A stretch of DNA of 64,000 nucleotides from Chrysoporthe austroafricana. Its lineage: Eukaryota; Ascomycota; Sordariomycetes; Diaporthales; Cryphonectriaceae. Below the pieces are notes generated by a model, which was not told the DNA's origin, did no database searches, and was given only the letters and a program-made list of their open reading frames with translations. A program made the position numbers and the translations under genes. Of this stretch, positions 11,840-23,994 are shown in pieces; position 1 is the first letter of the stretch, and the number at the start of each line of letters is the position of its first letter. The stretch is taken from the NCBI GenBank assembly GCA_001051155.2, contig JYIP02000007.1:4404342-4468341 (forward strand). The letters are read 5' to 3'.

Positions 11840-12546
11840 TTAGTTGCGCTGCTTGATCCGGCTGCTGCGCCTGAGACCCCCACCCTGATCCCGGAGTGCT
11901 TTTTGAATCCTACCAGAGCGACGCGAGGGCGTCTTGTCTCGGCGACTTGTTGGGATGGTAGAGGGACCCGGGGTAGGTTGATCTGGCCGCTTTCTCGGAT
12001 TGCGCCTGGGCGCCGGGGCACCCGCTGGTGCGGGCGATGTGTGACCGGTGTCTGGCTCGCGTCCTGCCCTCGTGCGGCTTGAGGAGCTCGTGGCGGACGT
12101 GGTGGGTTGCGGTGGTCGTGTTGGTGGCGGTGGTGGCGCTCGTGGTGCTCGCTGGTGGAGCCGGTGGAAGTTCGCGGCTTGGCGGGTCCTGTGCAGGTGC
12201 CGGAGCGAGGAAGTCGGCAAAGTAACGAACGTACGTGTCGAACGACTTGACGTGGTAGATATGCATCGCTTGGCCCTCCTCGCCCAGGAGGCCGGGGGAG
12301 GCCGCGGGCTCGCGGAACGCGCGGTACCACAGCTCCACCAGCTCTTGCTTTCGCGACTCCAGCCGCTCCGTGAGCATGCGGACGAAGTCCTGCCAGTCCT
12401 ATGCGAACTGGCTGATCTCAGCTACATCGCGGCTGAAAGCATCGTGGTAGTTTTGTGCAAGACGTCGGACGATGTGGAGAGGGGCCGTGAACTGGCGCTG
12501 CAATTTGGGGCCTGACGTCGTAGTTGGGATCTGCCGCTTTACCCAT
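11840..12546 (-). pseudogene. Broken gene relic, unknown family, with frameshifts and an in-frame stop
   Basis: Protein-like sequence runs on the minus strand but changes frame at least twice. A possible start at 12546 (MGKAADPNYDV) is followed by a +1 change near 12512. A long frame then includes PKLQRQFTAPLHIVRRLAQ and DWQDFVRMLTERLESRKQ, interrupted by TAG at 12399-12401, and reaches HVKSFDTYVRYFADFL. Between about 12220 and 12110 the plausible frame shifts again. It then ends in a basic tail (RRSGRIQKA, RRSSRIKQR) with its stop at 11840-11842. The helical, charged composition looks like genuine former coding sequence. I do not recognise the family. A spliced gene cannot be excluded, but no fitting introns are visible. 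GC content is high, so heavy RIP mutation is not the cause. Confidence 0.5.
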
Positions 12547-14024
12547 GCTGACCGCCTGCCTGTGCGGTCTACCCTTGCGACCTCGGGCCGGTTCGGTCCG
12601 AAAGATATTTCCCTGCTCTATGCTCTCTGTCGTGTATGAAACTACAGCAACACGATTACAAGATTGGAGTGCATGAATGGACAAGCAGGTTGAGCCCGTG
12701 GCCTCTACGCTGAGGGCCTGAGATCAATGATGGCACGCTGTCTGCCAGGGTGGCACCCTTGACCACCCCGCCATGCATGCGGGGTCTGGACGACAGGCCC
12801 ATTATATGCATTCCCCTCCTCTTTGTGCAGCCATTTTGGAAGTAATACACAGACGCCTCCCCTGGTGAGATTTATGTGCCGGGCTTGTCTGTCTAAAAGT
12901 CTCATGCTGCGTCCTGAACAGCGTGCAAGCGGCAACAGCTTGAGAAGAAGAGGGGGATGAGGTCATGGCCAGAGGAGGGCGCGCACGACGGGGTCCAGGA
13001 CATGAAGCATATGCACGCCCCCTCCCCTCCTTTCCCCTCCCAGAGCACCCAAACGAACAAAACACCAAGAAGAGTCACCAAGCATATCCCCACCCCACCC
13101 TTCCACCTCGCGCTCGCCACCTCGAGGCAGTCCTCCTTCTCCGCCATGAGGGTTGGCCTTCGCGGGCCAAGACCGACAGTACAACAAGGACAGGGCCAGG
13201 ATACACTATGGCAAGTACCTATAGGGAGCAACCCGGATAACATGGCACAACAGCCTGAGAGCACTGCGGCTTCCTGCGCCTACATGCCACCAGCTCCCTT
13301 TACAAGATGTGTCGGGCCAGTACGCACTCACCGGCCCTTGCATATATAGATTCAGTCGGAGCTGACCTGGCATAGGTTGTCTACTGGTTCCCGCACGTGG
13401 CGCTGTGCTAAAGCGCCGTGGAGGGCCCTGTTCCCTGACAGGGCCGCAAGTTCGAATCTTGCAAGCGTGTTCACCTTTTCCTTCTTCTCTCGCTCCAGAC
13501 AAGCCCTCTGCGAGGAAGGATTTCCGCCTCCTCGGCTGCGCATCATCCGGGCCAAGCCTGCCTGTGCGCGCCGTCTCGCAGCTTAGCTCACCACGCAGCC
13601 CTGTCTGCCGGGGCGCGCGCGCGCGCGCGCAGGTGACCGCCGCCGCGAGGTACTTTTGGGACAGACGACATGCCGGCGCCGCCCTCGCGTGGTGCACGCG
13701 AGGCTGGCAGCCCGCCCCCCGGGTCGTTCTTTGTCGGGCGGCCGCGCCGCCGCGACGTGGCCTGCGCGGCCTTGTCCAGAGCCGGCGAACAATAGCAGCC
13801 CGCGGCCGGGCACAATACCACCACCGTCGGGGGGCTTGCTGCGGGCGGCACTTCTGTGCTGGCCCCGCCGCGCGACAAAGGGAGACGAGGGCGCAGGAGG
13901 CCAGCCCGCCAGGTCCTCAAATAGGAGGGCCGCGATGTCCTCTCCCCTTGGGCCCCGTCCGCCCTGGAGATCGTTGCTCCTGCGACACGCCCGCGGCGAC
14001 GAAGCATGAACCTCCACCACCACC
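12547..14024. other. Spacer upstream of the P450 gene
   Basis: No convincing gene. A tRNA-like element at about 13394-13474 was examined and not accepted as a tRNA. A short alternating GC tract lies at 13614-13629. The region just before 14025 presumably holds the P450 promoter and 5' UTR. Confidence 0.5.
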
Positions 14025-15989
14025 ATGGCCGCCTCCACGCCCACCGCGCGCCAGCTCTCGGCGGCCCTCGCGCTGGCCCTGCTGACGACCACGCTCCTCC
14101 ACCTCTGGCGCCTTGCGTTCCGCCGCCGCCCGTACCCCGGCATCCCGTACAACCCGCACTCGACGCGCCGGCTCTTGGGCGACATCCCGGACCTGACGGC
14201 CGAGGCCCGCCGTAGGGGCGACCCCTCGCAGATGACCTTTGTCCAGTTCGCGCGCCTGCGCTCGCCCGTCGTGCAGCTGTTCCTCGCGCCCTTCTGGCGG
14301 CCCCTCGTCTACGTCGCCGACACCCGCGAGGTCGAGGACCTGCTGCAGAACCGCACGCGCGAGTTCGACAAGAGCCGCGCCACCGTCGCGCCCTTCCGGC
14401 CGCTCGTGCCCGGCGCCAGCATCTGCAAGGTCAAGGGCCCCGTCTGGCGCGCCCAGGTCCGCCTGTGGACCGACATCATCTCCGTCGCCTACCTGCGCGA
14501 CGTCGCCGCCCCCATCATGCACCGCGCCGCCCTCGACCTCGCCGCGCTCTTCGCCGCCAAGGCCGACGCCGCCGGGGGCCGGCCCTTCTGGGTCGCCGAG
14601 GACTACAAGATCGCCACCTTCGACGTCATCTGGAAGGCCATGCTGGGCGCCGACCTGCATGGCCTCGCCGCCGAGCGCGACGCCGTGCTCGCCGGGCCCC
14701 GGCCCCCCGCGGCCGCCGCCGGCGCCGGCCCCGACGAGCCCGCCGACCTCCCCACCGCGCCCCGCACCCCCGAGTGGGACGCCGCCGTCTACTTCCTGTC
14801 GCTGATCCCGTCCACGCTCATGAGCCCCATCCCGCGCCTGCTGCACTTCTGGTACTCGCTGACGCCGACCTGGCGCCGCCACTGGGCCACCAAGACCCGC
14901 CTGATGCGGGAGCTGATCGAGAGCTCGCGCGCGCGGTTCGCGGACCTCGGCGACCTGAGGGACGACGAGAGCATCGCCGAGAAGAGGGACGTCTGCGCCC
15001 TCGACCGGGCCTTGCGGCGGTTCGCCAAGGTCTCGCCCACGGACATCTACCGGCCCACTACGGACGATATGTACGACGAGCTCTTCCTGCTCCTGATGTC
15101 GGTAGGTAGAACCCTCCCAACCCTCACCCCTCCACCCCCCCCCCAAACCCAACTCTCCCGCCAGGGATCTGGCTCTCTGACGCTCTCCCCCTCCCCCCTT
15201 CCAGGGCCACGAGACCACCGCAACGCTCCTGGCCTGGATGGCCAAGCTCCTCACGCAGAACCAGGCCGAGCAGGCGCGGCTCCGCGACGCGCTGCGCGCG
15301 CACTTCTCCGCGGCGCCCAAGACGCCCACGGCGCAGGCGATCCTGGCGGCCGACGTGCCGTACCTGGACGCGTCGGTCGAGGAGCTCGTGCGCGCCGCCA
15401 ACATCATCCCGGAGGTGGTGCGCGAGGCGGCGTGCGACGCGGACCTGCTGGGCCGGCGCGTGCCGCGCGGCGCCACCGTCGTCTGCAGCACGTACGTGGC
15501 GCACGCGCCGTTCGGCGCCGACGTCGTGCCCGAGGCCGCGCGCAGCCCGACCAGCCGCGCCAACAAGGGCGGGTACGGCGCCTTCTGGGCGCCCGACGTC
15601 GCCGCGTACCGCCCCGAGCGGTGGCTGCGCGCCGACGGGAGCTTCGACGCCAAGGCGCTGCCGCGGCTGGCCTTCTCCGCGGGGCCGCGCGGGTGTTTTG
15701 GTGAGTCTTCCCTCTCTCCCCGGTGGTCCTCTCCCCTTACCTCCCAACCCCCTTGTGGTCCCTTCTTCTTGTTGTGCGGGTCGTCGCACTCGTGAAGCCC
15801 GCCCGCCCGGCTGACGTCTCCCCCCTCCCAGGCCGCAAGTTCGCCTCCCAGCAGTTCCGGATCATGCTCGTCGTCCTGGTCCTCAACTTCGAGTTCGCGC
15901 CGATCCCTGCGGCCCTGGACGGCAACGACGCCTTCTCCAAGCTCACCCGGAGCCCGTGCCAGTGCTACGCCCGCATGAAGCCGATTTAG
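14025..15989 (+). CDS. Cytochrome P450 monooxygenase
   Basis: Three exons, 14025-15101, 15205-15700 and 15832-15989, join in frame to 576 residues. The introns (103 and 131 nt) have GTAGGT..CCAG and GTGAGT..CCAG borders. The N-terminus has a hydrophobic anchor (residues ~11-28) followed by basic residues and a YPGIPYN segment, as in membrane-bound microsomal P450s. The I-helix oxygen-binding motif appears as GHETTATLLAW straight after intron 1. The K-helix ExxR is in EELVR, the PERF-type motif is YRPERWL, and the heme loop is FSAGPRGCFG, split by intron 2 right after the CFG. All essential residues are present, so the gene looks functional. An Ala/Pro-rich insertion of about 35 residues lies near residues 222-250. 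Substrate and CYP family cannot be assigned, and no neighbouring biosynthetic genes suggest a pathway. Confidence 0.93.
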
Positions 15990-16423
15990 GAAAAGGTGGG
16001 GGGAGGGGAGGGGAGGGGGAGGCCGGAGCGCCCATCTGGAGGTGTCTCCGCGCGGGCACTCGGGCCAGACGGGCCCCGCTGCGTTGTGGTCGGGATCATC
16101 GAGACCGTCTATCTCGTCTGCGGAGGGCCTTGGGTGTTCGGCGACGTAGATAGGCATGCCGTGTAGACGGCAGCGGACTAAGCAACTGCACAGCTACAAT
16201 AGCTATACCCTCCTCGCACCGGCCCTAGCCCCATCAGCCTCTAGCCTCCCGCCGGCAGTCCGTCCTTAACCTCTACATAAGCTGCAAAAGGCCAGCCCTC
16301 TTGCACACCAACAAAAGGTCCGGCCGGGCTGGTGTAATGGCAACATTCGGCAATGCCACGCACCGCATCCGTCTGCAGTGTGCCCCCTCCCCGTGGGGAC
16401 GTCGAGCTCCGGATTCGGGTCCT

Positions 16424-16665
16424 GGGCCTGGTTATTTTTTTTTTTTTTTTTTTTCTCCTCGCTCCTGTGCTTTCGGGGGGGCCCGCGGGCGGGGGGGGGG
16501 TTGGTGGGGATGTTCCTGAGGGATGGGNCGCCGGCGGGGGCGCTGTCTGCGCGGGGCCCCCCCCCCGTGGGCCCCGCGGGCCCCGGGTGCGGGCCCGGGG
16601 CCCGGTTTTTTTTTTTTTTTTTTTTTTTACGCCTCGCTCCTGTGCTTACGGGGAGGCCCCGGGGC
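16424..16665. repeat. Imperfect duplication around an N, probable assembly artefact
   Basis: Two copies of a segment made of GGGCCTGGTT, a poly-T run and CGCTCCTGTGCTTNCGGGG lie on either side of the N at 16528. The segment before the second poly-T is a GC-homopolymer-distorted version of the first. Same pattern as at 9738-9985. Confidence 0.65.
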
Positions 16666-17424
16666 GTGTGGATGGATGGATGGGATCTTCCAGATGGATG
16701 GATGTGTCCGTGGTGGAGAGACAGAGACCGACCGCTGGCATGTGAGAAGCCCGGGCGTGCGTGCGTGCGTGCGGGCAGGTACCGGGGGAAGGAGGGAGCG
16801 GCAGAGGACAAAAGAAAGTTGCGACCCCCAATGTGTGTGTGATATTTCGGAGAGGAGACCAGCTAGCTAGCTAGCTACTTAACCCTCCCCGTCAAACGGA
16901 AAGAGAAAAAGGAAAAGACCACAGGAGAACAGAGCCATGAAAACACCCAACCACCCAACCCCCCCTTTGCCATGCTCGCTACGATGCAGTAACCAGCCGA
17001 AAAGCCCCAACCCAACCCAATCCAATTCAACCACCGCCGCCGCCGTTGCCCAAGGAGATAAATGAAATAACCACATGCAGATGACCGTGACGATGAGATG
17101 AGGCCCAAAGCAGTGCCCCCGGCGCCGCCCTTCCATGCTGCCTGCCTACCTACCTACCTACCTACCGAAAAAAAAATAGCAAGTTCTCGTGCCAGCCGTG
17201 AGGTCATAACCTTCTGTAATAACGCCTGTAGGACAACATAGGAGATCAAGGAAAACTCTAGCGGTCACTTCCCCCCCTCCCACCCCAACTGCCGGCCCGG
17301 CGTACCCCTCGTGCTGGGTAGTTGCGAGCTGCGACAGGCCGGGGCCCAACGGGTCCGGGCACCTCCAGAGGCTGGAGGCCCGCCGGACGGACAGAGGGCG
17401 CTCCGTCTCAGGTAGGGACGGGAC

Positions 17425-17490
17425 GGAGCGGGACGAAGCGAGGCGAGGCGAGACGAGACGAGACGAGACGAGACGAGACGAGACGAAACG
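17425..17490. repeat. (GAGAC)n pentanucleotide array
   Basis: About a dozen copies of GAGAC/GAGGC in tandem, purine-rich on the plus strand, in non-coding DNA upstream of the mini zinc protein's 3' end. Confidence 0.9.
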
Positions 17491-17834
17491 ATGCTGGAGA
17501 TTGTGTAGTGGCGTTGTTCTTGGGGAGACATGTTGTGATGGAGGTCGACTTTGATTTTTGTGTATGTGTATGTGTGTATTGTGGTAGGTCTGACGGGTCC
17601 CCCCGTCCTGGCGCGTCGTGTCTCTCGGCGCCAACCAGGGTTAATGCCCTATCCGCCGCCGTGTATCATAGGACGAGCGAGAGGAATCGCGGCCCTCTCT
17701 CTCGGGAGGGGGGGGGGACAGCGCCATCGTCCCGGCCGCGAAGGAGCTCCGGTGCGATATGACCCTGCTGACCGAACAGGCGCCCCCCCTCCCCCCGACC
17801 TTCTTTATCTCGCCATGCCGTCGAGGTCTCCCCA

Positions 17835-17975
17835 TTACCCGTAGACGGGAGTCGTGCTGCAGTACGTGTCGCGGACGTGTCCGCAGTTGAGGCATGCTGG
17901 CGTGGTCTTGCTGTTCCATGAGCCGTGGCCGCATTTACAGCACACCCACATCACGTAGAGAAGCTTCTTGCCCAT
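17835..17975 (-). CDS. Small CxxC..CxxC zinc-ribbon-like protein (46 aa)
   Basis: The frame from 17975 encodes 46 residues beginning MGKKLLYVMWVCCKCGHGSW and ending at TAA, 17835-17837. It contains CCKCG and CLNCG thirteen residues apart, with a tryptophan before the first pair and HVRDTYC after the second. Short fungal proteins of this kind, with W-x-C-x2-C and a second C-x2-C knuckle, are common and usually uncharacterised; zinc binding is expected. The frame is open upstream to 18206 (123 residues), but the extension is unlike protein and the internal methionine fits the small family better. An intron in the upstream part is possible. No function can be assigned. Confidence 0.6.
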   Translation of the reverse strand: MGKKLLYVMWVCCKCGHGSWNSKTTPACLNCGHVRDTYCSTTPVYG

Positions 17976-18523
17976 TTTTGCGTGATCTGGAGCTGTGGAC
18001 GAGGGTCTGAGCGTGGTGTTGATTCTCAGGGTGTTGTAGGGGCGCAAGAGCTGGATTAAGAGCTGGAGATCTCGGACTTCCAAGACAGGAGGTGTTCCTG
18101 GGTAGTTGGGATAAGATAAACGGATAGGAGAGCAGAGATGGGCGCCAACCCGGCTAACTTTATACCAAGTCACAGCATCGCAGGCCCCACGAGTACAGGA
18201 AGACATGGAAAAAAGGGCGAGGGGGCCATTGGCCGCCAGGACGCCTAGTGGGTTCGTCCATGCCCACAGCCATGATCGCCCGGCCGAGAACGACGAGCCC
18301 CGGGGCTTCCCGCCCCCGTCTCCTCGGGAATCCAGGGCTTCGCCATCATGGGCTGGCGGGGGCAGGGAAGGGGAACGCGAGGGGAACGACCTGCCTCGTC
18401 ACAGCCGTGTGACTCGTCCAGGCAGCCCCGCGAGGGCGAGCCTGGAACGCCGGGGGGGAAGGGGGACGAGAGGACGCCAGACTGCCTCGCCCCTACCTAC
18501 CTGCTTGCTCTGAGGCCTGGCCT

Positions 18524-18562
18524 GAGGAGGAGGAGGAGGAGGAGGAGGAGGAGGAGGAGGAG
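18524..18562. repeat. (GGA)n trinucleotide tract
   Basis: Thirteen or so uninterrupted GGA/GAG triplets in non-coding DNA. Confidence 0.95.
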
Positions 18563-20149
18563 ACAACTGCTGCAGTCATCGGGGGAAAAAGACGCAGGGA
18601 AGGGCCCCTTCCCTCGGATCCCGTCCACTCACGGCCCTCGAGCGCGTCCGCCTAGGAAAAACCTACCTCTCTGCCTCACCGCAGACCGAAGGCAGGGCAA
18701 GAGTCATCGTCATACTCCCGCATGCCTGGGGGCCCACGCACGCACGAGCGCACGCACGCACGCACGCCGCACCGCATTCTCCCGACCTGACCTGCGAGGT
18801 GCCGGCGTCATGGTCGCACAGGGACGGGGGGAGGGGAGGGGGGTTCGATGCGCAAGAACGATAATGCGCGGTACGGATGACAACGAATGGGCGCGAACGG
18901 CGTGCACAGGGCCCCCCCCCCTTTGGGGTGTAGGCCGCAGCGCCCATTGGGCTTGCTTTCCCGGGTAAGGACGGAGGTGTCGAAGGCAGCGACACAAGGC
19001 CAAGAGGCCAATGAGCCCGCAGGACGTCCATATTAGCTTCGGCAGAGGCTAGGTTGACCGAGATATCGCTGGGGGCCCCGTGCGAGGCAGTTCCAATTCT
19101 CTGCGAGGCGGTTGCCAATTCTCGGCGACGGACGGGGCGCGGCGACGGGGGCCAGGGCTGCGGTTGGCCAGGAGGCGTTCGGCATCCTAGACCCGTGTGG
19201 CCATGAAGCCTATTCCAGATGGTCAGAAAGTCAGAAAGGTCAAAAAATAAAATAAAATAAAATAAAAGGACTATTGCGTTCGCAGCCTGTTGTGCATAGG
19301 TCAGCCTGAGCGATGCCGGGAGGGGTCGTGGATGGGGTGGCTGGCTCGTCCTAGAGAAGGTCCCGCTTTTTTTTTTTGAGCCGCATGGCCTATAGGCTGG
19401 ACGGAATGAGACAGGCAACAGCAGGCGGGTGGGTTCCGCAGACCTTGGAGGGAGACACAACACAGCCATTGCTTAGTCCTCTGTGCGCCCTCCTACTAGG
19501 CAGGTTCCGCTGGACGAAATTTCCGACTTCTTCCTCGAAGTATACAATCTTGGGGCTCCTCGCAGAGCCGCAGCCCGCCCGCCCTATGTCACCGCATGCC
19601 CTGAGACTGACCTGAGACTACGGCGCTGCGGCGTGAGAACATCCCCCCTCTAAACCCACAACGCGCAGGCCCTGAGTCACCGGAGGTGCATGCACACCCA
19701 AGTGCGCCGCCAACGGGCCTGGAGGCAGCACCCAGAGCCGCAGAGCCGCAGAGCCGCAAGGGTACCGTCGGCCTTCGTCGAGAGAGGGAGGGAGGGAGAG
19801 GTGCCCTGCGGAGGTCGTGGTGCTGCTGCTCGTGCTTATCGGTGATCCTCGTAGGGGGTCCTAGTAGGGGGTGGTAGTTAGATCGACCTTCTGCCTAGCC
19901 CGCGCAGGGTGCGGCCGAATCACGCCTGGGCGCCGGTGGGCTGCCGTGCAGTCTTGACGCATCCGGGTGCGCTGGCGAGTCATCGATGTGACGCTGGCAG
20001 ATGCCCGCGTGTGTGCATGGCCGTGCTGCCTCCCTCTTGAGCCGCACCGCGCCCGCACTGCAGGTCTCCCCGCGTTCCCCCTTGTCCTGCGCGCCGTGCG
20101 GGACGCGTCCCTCCCCTTCCTCGGGCCAAGGGTGCCTGACGTCGCGCGG

Positions 20150-20325
20150 GTCTCGTGTGCCCGTCGGGGGTGCATGGCGATGTCGTTGTCGAGCGCTGGG
20201 GGTCTGAGGCGTGTTTGTCTGTCGGAGGTGCATGGCGATGTTATCATCGAGCGCTAGGGGTCCCGAGGCGTGTGTGCCTGTCGGAGGTGCATGGCGATGT
20301 CGTCGTCGAGCGCCGGAGGTAAACA
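20150..20325. repeat. Minisatellite, unit about 58 bp, three copies
   Basis: The core GGTGCATGGCGATGT recurs at 20169, 20227 and 20286, each time followed by a TCGAGCGCYRGGGGT-like segment and a GAGGCGTGTKTGYCTGTCGG-like segment. Copies differ at a few positions. Confidence 0.9.
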
Positions 20326-20884
20326 GGCCGCCAGCTTCCTTGCCCCGGGCCTCTCCCCCTCGCCGGTCAGAACGTCCATGTCCCGATCCGGCGGCGGCCC
20401 TCTGTTGGCCCCCCCCTCGTCGAATACCGGACCGTTGTGGTTGTTCCTAAGAGCCATCCTGAAAAGCCTGCCGGCGTAGTCCGCTAGTCAGAGCTGTCGG
20501 AGCACTTGGCCGCCCGAGCCCTCTCCTGGCCGGGCCAGAGGTATGTTCGGCTTGACGGAGACACTTGTTATTTTTATCATCCCGATGAGACATGTGGTTC
20601 GTGATGCGATAGATGTCTCTTCCATCTGCTGGTCGCTCGACGGTTGGGAGGCCCCAGAGTCCAAGTGCTGTGTTGTGCCCCAAGTCTGAAAGTCATGCAG
20701 GCTCGCCTGGGAGAAAGGACACGTCGTTGCAATTCCTAGGTCCATCCCGATCTCTCGGTCCCGGGATCTTGTGGCTGGGGACCTCACCGAGGTGGGTTGA
20801 GGGAAGGCAATGGAAAATGGGAAGAGTTCGCTTTCTGGAACGACCCAGCGAGGCAGGGTCGGGAAGACCAGAGAGAGGTAGGTC

Positions 20885-20957
20885 GTGATGTTGATGAATC
20901 AGAGTTGAAGTCAAAGACAGAAGGCAGGGTCGACTGGACCACACACAGAAAAGGAGA

Positions 20958-20992
<35 letters not shown>

Positions 20993-21290
20993 GGGGTCCC
21001 TTTGTGATGTTGATGGAGTCAAGTTTAAGAGAAAGCCAGAGGGCAAGATCGACCAGACCAGAGAGAAATAGGTGTCCTCACGTGATGTTGATGGACCAGG
21101 AGGAGCTTAAGAGAAAAACAGAAGGTACGATCAACTAGACCAAAGAGAGAGATAAGGGGTCCCCTTGTGGTGTTGATGGAGCCGAGGTTAAGTGAAAGAC
21201 AGGAGGCAGGATCGACCAGACCAGAAAGACATAGGTGTCCTTCCGTGATGTTGATGGGGCAGAGGAGTTTGAGAGAAAGAGAAAAGGCAG
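20885..21290. repeat. Minisatellite, unit about 78-85 bp, five copies of two alternating types
   Basis: GTGRTGTTGATG recurs at 20885, 21004, 21082, 21167 and 21245. Copies preceded by AAGGGGTCCC alternate with copies preceded by ATAGGTGTCC. Each unit also contains a GATCGACCAGACCAGA-like segment. The first interval is longer (119 bp) because of an inserted GA tract at about 20955-20990. Confidence 0.88.
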
Positions 21291-23907
21291 GCACAGAGCC
21301 GCCTCTGGTCAAGGGGCCCAAGAGCTGAGCGTCAGGCAGCGGCCAAGAACTTCTCGTCGTCACCCGACGAGACGACCTGCAACGAAGCAGACAGCAAACA
21401 ATATGAGAGGGAAGCATACGTGCAACTTACCACCACCTGGTTTTCTTCTTCTTCTCCCCCTCCCTCCCGGGCGAGCATTCCTGACGGAGTCTCCTGTGGG
21501 CGTGTCCTCGATGCGAAGCAGATGCTGACAGAGAACCCACAGTCGACATAGAACGGGTTGGGGACCCTGAGGGCCGTCGACCTGGGGGAGAGGTCAGACG
21601 GGAGGAGAAGGAGGGAGAGGAGGGGGGGCTTCTGCCCTCTCTTTTATGTCCGGCCACGAGAGTCTGCGGCTCAAAGAACGCGGGCGGGCGCGAGGGTGTG
21701 TCGAGCTTGGCCGGTTCGGGCAGGTCAGGAGGCTCAAAGTGTATATCTATTTGGGCACGGCAGCCTGGCAGCACGCCTGTGGGAGGGAATGTGTGTGTGT
21801 GCGTGTGTCTTGTCGTGTCCAGAGCCGCAGGCCCAAGCGGGCAGCTCTACTATAGATGACACAAAACGCGCCCCAAGGCTGCCTGCCACACGTCCCCCCG
21901 TGACCCTGTTGGCCTCGCTGGCGGCCCGGCGGTCCAACGGCTGGCCCGGTGCCACTGGGCGGCCGGGGCGGTGACCAGGTTCCGGGACGAGGGGCCGGGG
22001 GGGGGTGTAAGAGTATCTCACCTCCGTCGAGAATATTGCTAGGATGGTATCTCACGCTTCTTTGTCGCGCCTTGATAAACGGGGCGTCTCTCTCCTCGTA
22101 TGGTGATGTCGTACCTGCCTCCATCTCGTGCGAGGTGATCAGCGCGTTCGCGTCTGCATGAAACCGCAGGGAGACGGTTGCCTCGTGGGGGCCTCCATGC
22201 CGGTATCAGCCTCGCCCGCCCCGCGGCTGCGAGACCCAGGGAGATATCAGGTTCACCCCCGAGGCCCAACGGAATACAGTGCTGACGCCGCGAGTGGTGA
22301 TATACAGGGCCACGTGCGGCCTGGCCACCCGCAGAGCCGCGCGTACCATGCGGGTTTGTGAAAAGTGCACAACCATAAGCTGCCAATAGAGATATGTCCT
22401 GTGCCGCGTTGGTTGGTGGTGGTGGTGTGTGAGTCTGCCTAGCCGGGTGTGTGGGTGTAAGTGTGTGCGTGGGCAGGCGAGAGGCCAGCCGGCTTTCTCC
22501 ACCTCGTGCCTGCCATAGGATCATACAAGATGCCTGTAAATATAGAGCTTGATATGAGAGAGAGAGAGAGCAGCGAGCGAACAACTTGTAGATATGCCGT
22601 GGGGAGGTTGCGAGAGGCAGGGCAAGGGCAGGGCGTATGTATGTACACGCGCGTGTGTGGCTTGCCGCTCTCGCCACAACTACTCTTCTTCCCCTGCGCC
22701 CGACCCTGTGGCGGGAATGACGACGACGAACCGCGGCGGCGCAGTGCTTCGTTCCGGGCACTGCAGGTGGCGATACTGCTGGGTTTTGCGCGGGCAGCAG
22801 CACGCCTCCCCGGGGATGATCGACTCTGTTCTCCTTCATATCCTGCTTGCTGAAACGCGGAAGGATCTTCCCGGGGGGGAGCAGGGCAAAGGCAGCCACG
22901 GCGTATCTAGAAACTTCTCTCGGCCCGGGGCTGGGAGAGGAAAGAAGCGGTGCGGGCTCCCGAGCGCGGTCGGGCGGGCGAACGGCAGCATGCATGCATT
23001 CTCGTCATCTATCATCATCACCGTATACGAGCTGGCGGCGGCCCCCAGTCCAGGCAGACAGACAGCGCGACCGCCACCAACCGGCCAACCCCCATGCGAC
23101 GGCGGCCGTCACAGGATTCACGCCCTGGAAGGGATTCCTGCGCCGCCGTGAGCAGGACGCGAGATGGCCTTCCAGGGGGGGGGTGTAATCAGGGCGAATG
23201 ACTGCCTCACGGGAGGGTCATTTCCCGTCGCGCGATGTCACGGCTGAAGGGGAAGGGGGAGGGGGGGCCCGGGCGGCTGGTGTTCGCGGGCCCGCGGTTG
23301 GGACCACGTCTCTCTTTTGGCTGCGGACGTGCCTGGCTTGCTGGCCTGGCTGGTTGGGCTGGTGGCTGGAAGCCGCTGGACAGCATCAGGAGACGCGCCC
23401 GCCCGCGGCGCTGGGTGGTCTCTGCCTCTGCCTGCGGGCGACGCGAATGAATCGAGCGCAAGGCGGCCGGAGATCACCACACCGGGGTTCACTCACATTA
23501 TGACCTGCCCGCTGTAAATTAACTGGCTGGCCCGTTCGTGCCTGGCTGGCGTGCAGCAGCCCCAGCGGACCTGCCCGCTGCACCTCGCAGGGCATAGGGC
23601 AGAGGGTAGGCGCAGCGCAGGGGGGCAGGGACAGGGGCAGGGGCAGGGAGCAGACACCACTGCAGGGGCAGAAGCCAGTACTAATGTGCTAATTAATGTA
23701 GGCCCCAGTGGGGACACTCCCCATCCTCCCGCTCCCGCGGCCTTTGTTCCCGCCCGCCGGGTATTTCTCCTCCACATGCCTCGCCGGGAAACCCAACCCG
23801 CGCGACGTAAGGCATCGGGTTGACTTGCTCCCCAACCAGCCGCCGTCCCTCGCCCGCCCCCCTCCCCCCCTCCCCCGCGCGCCGCGTCGCGCGTCGTGGT
23901 GGCGCAA

Positions 23908-23994
23908 GAGAGAGTGAGAGAGTGAGAGAGTGAGAGAGTGAGAGAGTGAGAGAGTGAGAGAGTGAGAGAGTGAGAGAGTGAGAGAGAGAGAGAG
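23908..23994. repeat. Octanucleotide array (GAGAGTGA)n directly before the palmitoyltransferase start
   Basis: About ten tandem copies of the 8-mer GAGAGTGA, grading into plain GA repeats, end five bases before the ATG at 23999. If transcription begins upstream, the array forms the 5' UTR. Confidence 0.93.

Larger units (their letters stand above)
15990..17834. other. Spacer with assembly duplication and simple repeats
   Basis: No gene seen. The long open frame on the opposite strand that ends here is antisense to the P450. The stretch holds the duplicated block around the N at 16528, a CTAG/CTAC tetranucleotide tract near 16861-16877, a CCTA tract at 17147-17166 and the GAGAC array at 17425-17490. 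Confidence 0.55.

Noticed and set aside
13394..13474. tRNA-like element: a T-arm-like GCAAGTTCGAATCTTGC (a good B box), a D-arm-like GGCGC..GCGCC stem and a TTTT run shortly after
   Set aside because: The acceptor strands pair only over about four bases, the D loop lacks GG, and no canonical anticodon arm of five pairs and seven loop bases fits between. It could be a tRNA pseudogene or chance. tRNAscan-SE would decide.
14025..15989. P450 considered as part of a secondary-metabolite gene cluster
   Set aside because: No polyketide synthase, NRPS, terpene cyclase, transporter or tailoring gene is found within the neighbouring 8 kb on either side.
13917..16157. Minus-strand open frame of 746 codons
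   Set aside because: It is antisense to the P450 gene and owes its length to strong GC bias at third positions. It is Gly/Arg/Glu-rich without a domain.
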